This document shows, one piece after another, positions 58,262-64,000 of a stretch of 64,000 nucleotides of DNA (positions within the stretch are counted from its first letter, which is position 1; every line of letters starts with the position of its first letter). The DNA is from Symsagittifera roscoffensis (Eukaryota; Xenacoelomorpha; Acoela; Convolutidae), in contig NC_087070.1 in the NCBI RefSeq assembly GCF_963678635.1, positions 25,972,007-26,036,006 on the forward strand, read 5' to 3'. The notes beneath the pieces are model-generated. The model ran no database searches and was not told the origin of the DNA. It worked only from the letters and a program-made list of their open reading frames with translations. The position numbers and the translations under genes were made by a program.

Positions 58262-59000
58262 TAGAAAAAAGAAACAAACGGTTTGCAAAAGTTCAGATGA
58301 GGAACTCCGTGAATATCTAGGCAAACTCGGAGAAAACTTGTAATTTGAATTCTGATAGCAAAAAAAATCAAAACAAACTAAAAAAAAAGTAAGCTAAAAG
58401 TGAATATTTATAATGATAACTCTGAATAGGATGATAATTTTTGTTTAATTCAACACTAATTTTTTTGGAATTTGAATTTACTGTGGAAAAGATGTATGCA
58501 CTACGAATTTTCAAGATCCACAGTTTAAATTTTTTTTTTTTGCCGCTGTAAATTTTCAAAGACATTTGGTGTAAATTGATATTTGAGGTGGAATATGGAC
58601 GCGATTTTGCGGTGAGTGAAGATGATGATTCAATATTTGAAATTGAAAAATTAAAAATTTAACCAATTTCTAATTTTGAAATTGAGCGAATGAATTTCAA
58701 AGTTTTTCTGTTGTTGCCGAACCTTACCCCATCTGTTACACTGAACATTTCTCACTCTTATGAAAACAGAATTATTTTTTCGTGACTTTTTTTTACGGTA
58801 ATCGGCGTCCCTGTTCACCGTGTGATAACATCTGGTGTTGCAGTTTTGACATAATTGTTTGAGAAAATTTTTGTTTACGTCCACTACTTTGCTTTTATAA
58901 ACAAAATTAAAAAACTTTTTGGCATACTTCAGCATCCTCACTAACCACGGGGGTTACATCTGTTGTTGCAAACTTGAAAATTTGTCTGAGAAAATTTTGA
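58262..59000 (+). pseudogene. Gene X remnant, right arm
   Basis: CKSSDEELREYLGKLGENL at about 58283-58340; FEVEYGRDFAVSEDDDSIF at about 58582-58640. Single orientation, unlike the hairpin version in unit C. Confidence 0.4.
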
Positions 59001-59049
59001 TTTAAAAAACAAACATGAAAATTTGACTCTGAAAAACTTGAATTTTTTC

Positions 59050-59560
59050 TCAAACCTACTATCTGAAGCTTGCCATCAAAAAACTATCACATCATAAAAC
59101 ATAAGATTTTGAAAATTCCCCTTTGGGTTAAAAAAAATTTGGTTTTTGATTAAGAAAACGTTTAGAATTATACGCATCGGCACAGCCGACCAGCCAAATA
59201 TTTTCTTTTTTCTCAGAACTTACCATCTTACCTCCTGAAACTCTGAAGCCTATAACCTTAGTACATGGGAAATCTTTCACCTATGTTAATGCATAGGGTG
59301 CTGACCGGATACTCTATAGCCTATTTTAGTAAATGGGGGTCAGCAACCTCCAGACGATTTTTCCCCAACATATACTACAACGGTGTTTTGTTTCTTTTAA
59401 ATTTATTTTATTGTTAAGGCAATGAGACCAAAATTAACTCAAAAGTTCTCTCTTACTCAAAAAATTTTTTTGAAGTTTTTAAGTGCTTTTCGGGTATCAA
59501 AAACTAGCATTCCAAAAAATTTTGCTAAGAAATTACAAACAAAAATTTGAAGTTTTTAAA
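59050..59560 (+). repeat. L/T module, right arm
   Basis: Inverted copy of 33841-34345. The GGGTGCTGACC half is intact (near 59287); the other half has one change (GGTCAGCAACC, near 59338). Confidence 0.65.
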
Positions 59561-59828
59561 GTTTAAAAATGAGTTAAGGTTTTTCAAGAATTTTAATCTT
59601 GAAAATTCACAAAAAATAGTGATTTTCCAAATTGATCTAGAAAAAGTCTCAAAAATTTTGCTAACTGTTATAGAATCACAAAATGTGCCAAAATTGTAGA
59701 ATTCGGACGTAGACTCACAAATATCCCATTTTGAGCGGGCTCTGCATAACGACAGAAGAAAAATTTTCATACGATACTGACCCCATATTAAAAAAAGAAC
59801 TTATGGAAAATTGTAGAAATGGAAATCA

Positions 59829-60180
59829 ATGAAATTAAACCATTCTTTACAACTACAAAAAGAAAACTATAATAAATGGCTCGATGCACTTCCCTCAATA
59901 CTAGTTTATCTAGAGACCTTCAGAAAAATGTGTATTGATTTTGACGAAATCCTTGTATTGCGCAGAACGATTTTCATTTTCTTAGTTGGTCCAAGCGAAT
60001 CTGGAAAAACTCATCTTATTTTTAATTGGTTGATAGTTTGTACTTTTCAACCAGCATTTGACAAAACTTTCTTGTTTTTTTTTCAACAATATCAATTGTT
60101 TTATAGTCAAATGCGAAGAAAAACCCTAAACTTATCCAAGGAGTAGACTTTGACTTGTTGAAAATCTTTCTAATAACGGA
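59829..60180 (+). pseudogene. P-loop ATPase N-terminal remnant, outer right arm
   Basis: MKLNHSLQLQKEN start; GPSESGKT intact at 59988-60011; ends at about 60180, where the deletion joins it to the minor capsid gene, as in unit B. Confidence 0.65.
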
Positions 60181-60970
60181 CAATCTTTCTGAGACAAATT
60201 TTTGGTTGTGATTTAGACAAAAACCAGACAGAGGTTGTAACGGGTGGAAAAGGACCAAATCATCCTCAGTATTCCTGTAACATTATGAGAATACATTCCC
60301 TGATGATATGTAGCGATGTTTTAGATTATTATAGAGTAGGTGGTGATACAAATAGTTTTTTGTATCTTTTTCATTTCCGTAGTACAAAAAATAGAAACAT
60401 AAAATCTACAGGACAATAGAAAAATTACCAACCTTTTACGAATCTACAATTTAATTTTTTTTAAAGTCTTTCAATAGCATAAAAAACGAACTAAGGGATA
60501 CTACAGATGAAAACATTCCTTTTGTTCCTTATGAATTACACGAGTTGTTCTTTTGTTCCGCTAGATTTCGGATAATCATTTTTGATTTATAGTTTAGACG
60601 AAATGATTGCGCAAAAATCTGCTAATTGTTACACTTTTCAATGACATGCAAGACAGCATGGAAGAGGTTTGGCGCACAAACTTGTGGGAGAATTGCAGTC
60701 CCCTTTATTATAAAAAATTCACAGTACCAGCTGCCAAAAAAATTGGAGCAGATTTGTTTGATTTTGCTGCGCCAGACTGGGGAGTCGTTAACGGACGAAA
60801 AGATCAAAAAATATGCAAAAGATGTTGAAACAAAAAAAGTTTGAAAGAGTCGCGCGGTGGGAAAAGAAAAAATCCAAGCGCAAAACAGTAAGAACAATTC
60901 TCCGAAAAAAGATCGAAAACCAGTGGCTCTCCTAAAGACCTTTTTGAAAAATTTAAAGGAAAATAAATCG
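60181..60970 (+). pseudogene. Minor capsid and basic protein remnants, outer right arm
   Basis: Minor capsid 60192-60560 (core near 60280-60335); basic protein 60607-60970 in two frames (ADLFDFAAPDWGVVNGRK; IAVPFIIKNSQYQLPKKL). Mirrors 32412-33212. Confidence 0.5.
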
Positions 60971-60989
60971 AAGTAGTCATTTTCGATCA

Positions 60990-61962
60990 AGAGCTTTTAC
61001 AAGTTCTTTTTTGGATATTTTTGATAAAAACCCAGCTTTGGAAACATCTATATCATCTAACACACAAGAATTATTTCCCTGTGCTTCTCTAGATGAAAAC
61101 AGTATTGAGTTTGAACTTGAGACGGATCGTAATCGTTACATGGGAATGCGTGCTACCCAAATCAGGAAAACATAAAACAAAACATAAAGCAGCATCAGAA
61201 TATGACTCAGATGTAGGACCACAAAATTACTTAACCTATGTAAACAACCTACTATACTCTTTGTTCTCCAACTGTGAAATTTATTTTAAACTTACAAGTG
61301 TTTACAACGCCAATGGATTATATCCTCATAAAGCACAAATATCGAACGAACTCATTCGTCGGTAGTGAATAAAAAAGAACATTTGCTTGTATATGGTTTT
61401 GATGAGTTTCCGTGAGCATTAGATATTTTTTCGCTCACTGAAAAAGCAATTTCCTACGGAAAGGGATAACTGTTTCACTCTTTGGGAGGCTTGCCATTGA
61501 TTGTTTTACTTGTGAAAAATTGTTTTCACCAAAAACCAAAATTGGAAACTGAGCTGGACCTAAATTTACATGCTGTCTGATCATTCAAACATTAGCATGA
61601 AAATAATTGATTGTTTGCTGTTAACTAGAAAAAAATTAAGCTGAACCTATTCACCAATACTTGCAATTGAATCTGGAAAAAGAACCTGCTCATTTCAATT
61701 ACATGGAAACTATAGCAAAACTTTATCATTCCATCTCGTCCCAGCAAGTTTATTCAGGAAAATGTTTTCAATCAAGCTTCACTAAGAAAAATAGCTGTTG
61801 CAATGAATACAAGTTCAGCCGTTAGGGAATTTTTCATAAAAGTCCATTTTTTAAGAGAGAACTTAAATTTATTCGGGTTGGGAGAGCAATTGTTTCATTG
61901 GATTCAACTTCTGCTTGTCGCCTTTATGTCACAACTATGAAAGCAATGCAGTTTAAACAATT
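60990..61962 (+). pseudogene. Truncated major capsid remnant at the outer end of the right arm
   Basis: N-terminal open piece at 61093-61365 (YLTYVNNLLYSLFSN). It is cut at about 61962 after CRLYVTTMKAMQF-type text and runs into unrelated DNA; the chimeric frame continues to 62149 by chance. Confidence 0.65.
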
Positions 61963-63151
61963 TTCACCTGGTACATTACAAAAAAAAACATTGTTGTTTC
62001 GCGGGTTTGGGGCATTATATCAACTCTTTGGGGTGCGTAGTTACCAATTTTTTATATTGAGGAGTCAAAAAAGGGCGTCTCATCTGAAGCGCCTGGGCTT
62101 GTTCATATCTTTTTATTTCTTTTATCAATCTTTTGCTGATTGGCTTTAATTTCTGCTCGAGATCTGTGTTGGGCGTGATTGACCCTTGTGGAAGTGGTTT
62201 GGACAGTGAATTAATAGTGGGGCTTGTTATTTTGTTTTTTATAGAGCCCAAAACTGTCGCTCATTGACGACCAATTTTCAACAAGAAAAACAAGAAACCG
62301 TTTAAACCAGCTAATGAGAAAATTTTCTAATTGGTAGAAATTATTACTCAATTTTCCAAAAAAAATTACTGCCAATGGAGCACGCGACTCCTTAGGTACT
62401 CTCGTGAGTACTCAAACATTTGATATGGCTGTAATTACAAAACTATCTGGCATAATTAAATACCAATTGGAGTTGTTTTTACAAAAATGACTTGATAACA
62501 ATCAGAACGGAATTCATATCAATTCAAAAAAAATTGAAAACTCGTTGCTCGTACTACACTCCTTACTGTTGTTCCACATCCTGACGGAGCGGCATAAAGT
62601 TGAAAAACAGAAGAAACTTGCAAAAGCTTTAAAACGGTAATTCAAACGTTTTCGCATACTTTGGTGCATCTTCAGGGTTCAATTTTTTTTTACAATACTT
62701 ATAGAACGATCAACGATCTAGAAAATGTTGGAAGCATGTCTAAAATTACTTCCGACCACTTAAATTTATACAACTGTAATCACAGATGAAGGTACATAAA
62801 CTTCATTAACTTTTTCTTGTGTTTTTCGAAATTTCGTTTTATTTCGTCTTAAACAGTTATAACTTTTATTTTGAGAGTTTTTTTAAATCTTAATCGTCAG
62901 TTCTATGATTTTTGGCCATTTTATACAAAAAATATAAATTAAGTGCTAACTGCCGGCTCCTGAACTCATGGCACGTTTTAGTTTTTGGCCTTTCCCTCCA
63001 AGTACGCAAATCTATTAGTGTGAGTAGCTTATGAGTGTTGACTTTTGCGTCATTTTTCTCTAACATTAGCGCCTTCCCAATTCAAGTCTTCCCTGGGCAG
63101 TCTTCGCAATTCAAGGATCTCTTCTTCGAGTAGCAAACGAAGAGTGCTTTT
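61963..63151. other. Unique DNA right of the array, no gene recognised
   Basis: A 78-codon minus-strand frame at 62015-62251 (Lys-rich, LEQKLKPISKRLIKEIKR) could be a coiled-coil exon fragment, but I recognise no family. The rest is AT-rich with no motif. Confidence 0.4.
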
Positions 63152-63687
63152 TCAAACTGGGTCACCGATAATAACAAGTTCAGAAACGTCAGTCAGGTCA
63201 TTGAACTCTCTAAAAATAGCTTCTTTAACGTCAACAAGGGTGCTCTTCGGAAATATCAACTCGTATCTACTGTTCTTAACTTCTAATCCGAAAGACGCAT
63301 CAGCATCCAAAATTTTTTTCAGGTCAGCCAAAGCAGTTTCAGCTCGATCAGGGAAGTTCATCTGGAGCATCGATTTTTTGTCGTTGATAAGCTGAGAGAA
63401 AAGGTCTGCTAAAAATGCTTTGAGAACGCGCTTCAATATCTTTTCCCCGGATTTCACCTTGTCTATGAGCAAAGAGAGCGGGTCGACCTGAGGTTCTCTG
63501 TTGAAGATTGTGCACGTTAGGCAGATAAAGGCAACATCTCTAGGGATTTTCTCGACAAGCCGTTTGTTTGTTCCAGTACTAGAATAACGGAATCAAAGGT
63601 CACATGTTTTGCATAAAACTCCTTCTTTTCTGACAAGCCTTTCACAACCACAACTAAATTTCCCACATGGCGCTGTGACTTGGTCAT
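63152..63687 (-). pseudogene. Unidentified gene remnant with one frameshift
   Basis: Reading on the minus strand from ATG at 63687: MTKSQRHVGNLVVVVKG, then a −1-type frame change near 63565 (at ACAAACAAACGG), then an open frame through KIPRDVAFICLTC and IDKVKSGEKILKRVLK to a stop at 63152. The conceptual length is about 178 residues, mixed alpha/beta looking, with no signal peptide or membrane segment. Codon use is less AT-biased than the surroundings, which suggests a real former or present gene. The frame change could be a sequencing error or a pseudogene lesion. Family unknown. Confidence 0.4.
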
Positions 63688-64000
63688 GTTTTTGAGAACA
63701 GAAAATCTACCGAATAGACATTTAAAAACTCTTTAATAATTATGTAATATTCTTAGATACACATAAATTTAAGTGAATCGTTTTGGTTGTAAAAACAACC
63801 AAAACAACCACTGTTTATTTGTGTTTCATCAGGTTTAAAAGTATTAAAATATTTTGAAATAATCATTGATCATAAAAATATCCTAAGACGAAGGCTGTAC
63901 AAAATAAAAAAAATCAAACAATCAGAAGTTTGCAAACTTGAAATTTGCGCCAAAATTACATCAAGATTATATCATCAGATCTAAGTTTTGATACATTCTA
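63688..64000. other. Right edge, AT-rich, with an 11-bp hairpin
   Basis: GTTTTGGTTGT (63780-63790) and ACAACCAAAAC (63795-63805) form a perfect inverted pair with a 4-nt loop. No gene seen. Confidence 0.4.

Larger units (their letters stand above)
47664..61962 (+). repeat. Right arm of the giant palindrome
   Basis: Inverted copy of 31437-46706, about 1 kb shorter mainly because it lacks the 42631-43586 insert. The inner boundary is set by GAATGCAAAAAA in the left arm (ending 46706) and its complement starting near 47664. Genes read on the + strand in element sense order. The outer end is at about 61962, after which unrelated host-like DNA starts. Confidence 0.9.

Noticed and set aside
21636..61962. 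DNA polymerase B gene expected for a Polinton
   Set aside because: No palm-domain text (such as a YxDTDS-like motif) seen on either strand in any unit.
62015..62251. 78-codon minus-strand frame after the array
   Set aside because: Lys-rich low-information sequence with no motif; overlaps a chance chimeric frame running out of the truncated capsid gene.

Overview
The window looks like nuclear DNA from an AT-rich invertebrate animal. It holds one clear spliced host gene with GT-AG introns, several classes of eukaryotic transposon debris, and a large block of decayed virus-like DNA. I cannot name the species. A good 3' splice acceptor lies only 26 nt before the start codon of the host gene, which would fit a 5'UTR intron or a trans-splicing lineage such as nematodes, but this is not decisive.

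Layout. 1-4.9 kb: no recognisable gene. 4.9-8.4 kb: wreck of a Ty3/gypsy-type LTR retrotransposon with reverse transcriptase, RNase H and integrase remnants on the + strand. 10.25-19.92 kb: a three-exon alpha-1,3-fucosyltransferase gene (GT10 family, 421 residues, type II Golgi topology). Its ~7.9-kb second intron contains two hAT-type MITEs, a tRNA-derived SINE, minisatellites and an internal duplication. A third MITE with a perfect 8-bp target duplication sits just 3' of the stop codon. 20.5-21.6 kb: a GTCGA-rich minisatellite region.

21.6-62 kb: a ~40-kb array made entirely from degraded copies of one Polinton/Maverick-like (adintovirus-like) element. The inferred gene order in the sense direction is Z - Y - ATPase - W - integrase::minor capsid fusion - small basic protein - major capsid protein - adenain-like protease - X - non-coding T/L module. 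Three copies (units A, B, C) run head to tail on the minus strand with a step of about 6 kb. The last part of B plus C is then mirrored, giving a palindrome with arms of ~15.3 kb (31,437-46,706) and ~14.3 kb (47,664-61,962) around a ~0.96-kb spacer that carries a third copy of gene Z. No DNA polymerase B gene is visible. Every gene is broken, and several breaks (the integrase/minor-capsid fusion, the missing protease cysteine, a duplication near the ATPase Walker B region) are the same in every copy that covers them. The array therefore most likely grew by duplication of one already dead element, not by repeated transposition.

62-64 kb: host-like DNA with one unidentified, single-frameshift gene remnant on the minus strand (63,152-63,687).

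All family assignments come from reading translated motifs by eye; no database search was run. Coordinates of decayed genes are approximate to some tens of bases.
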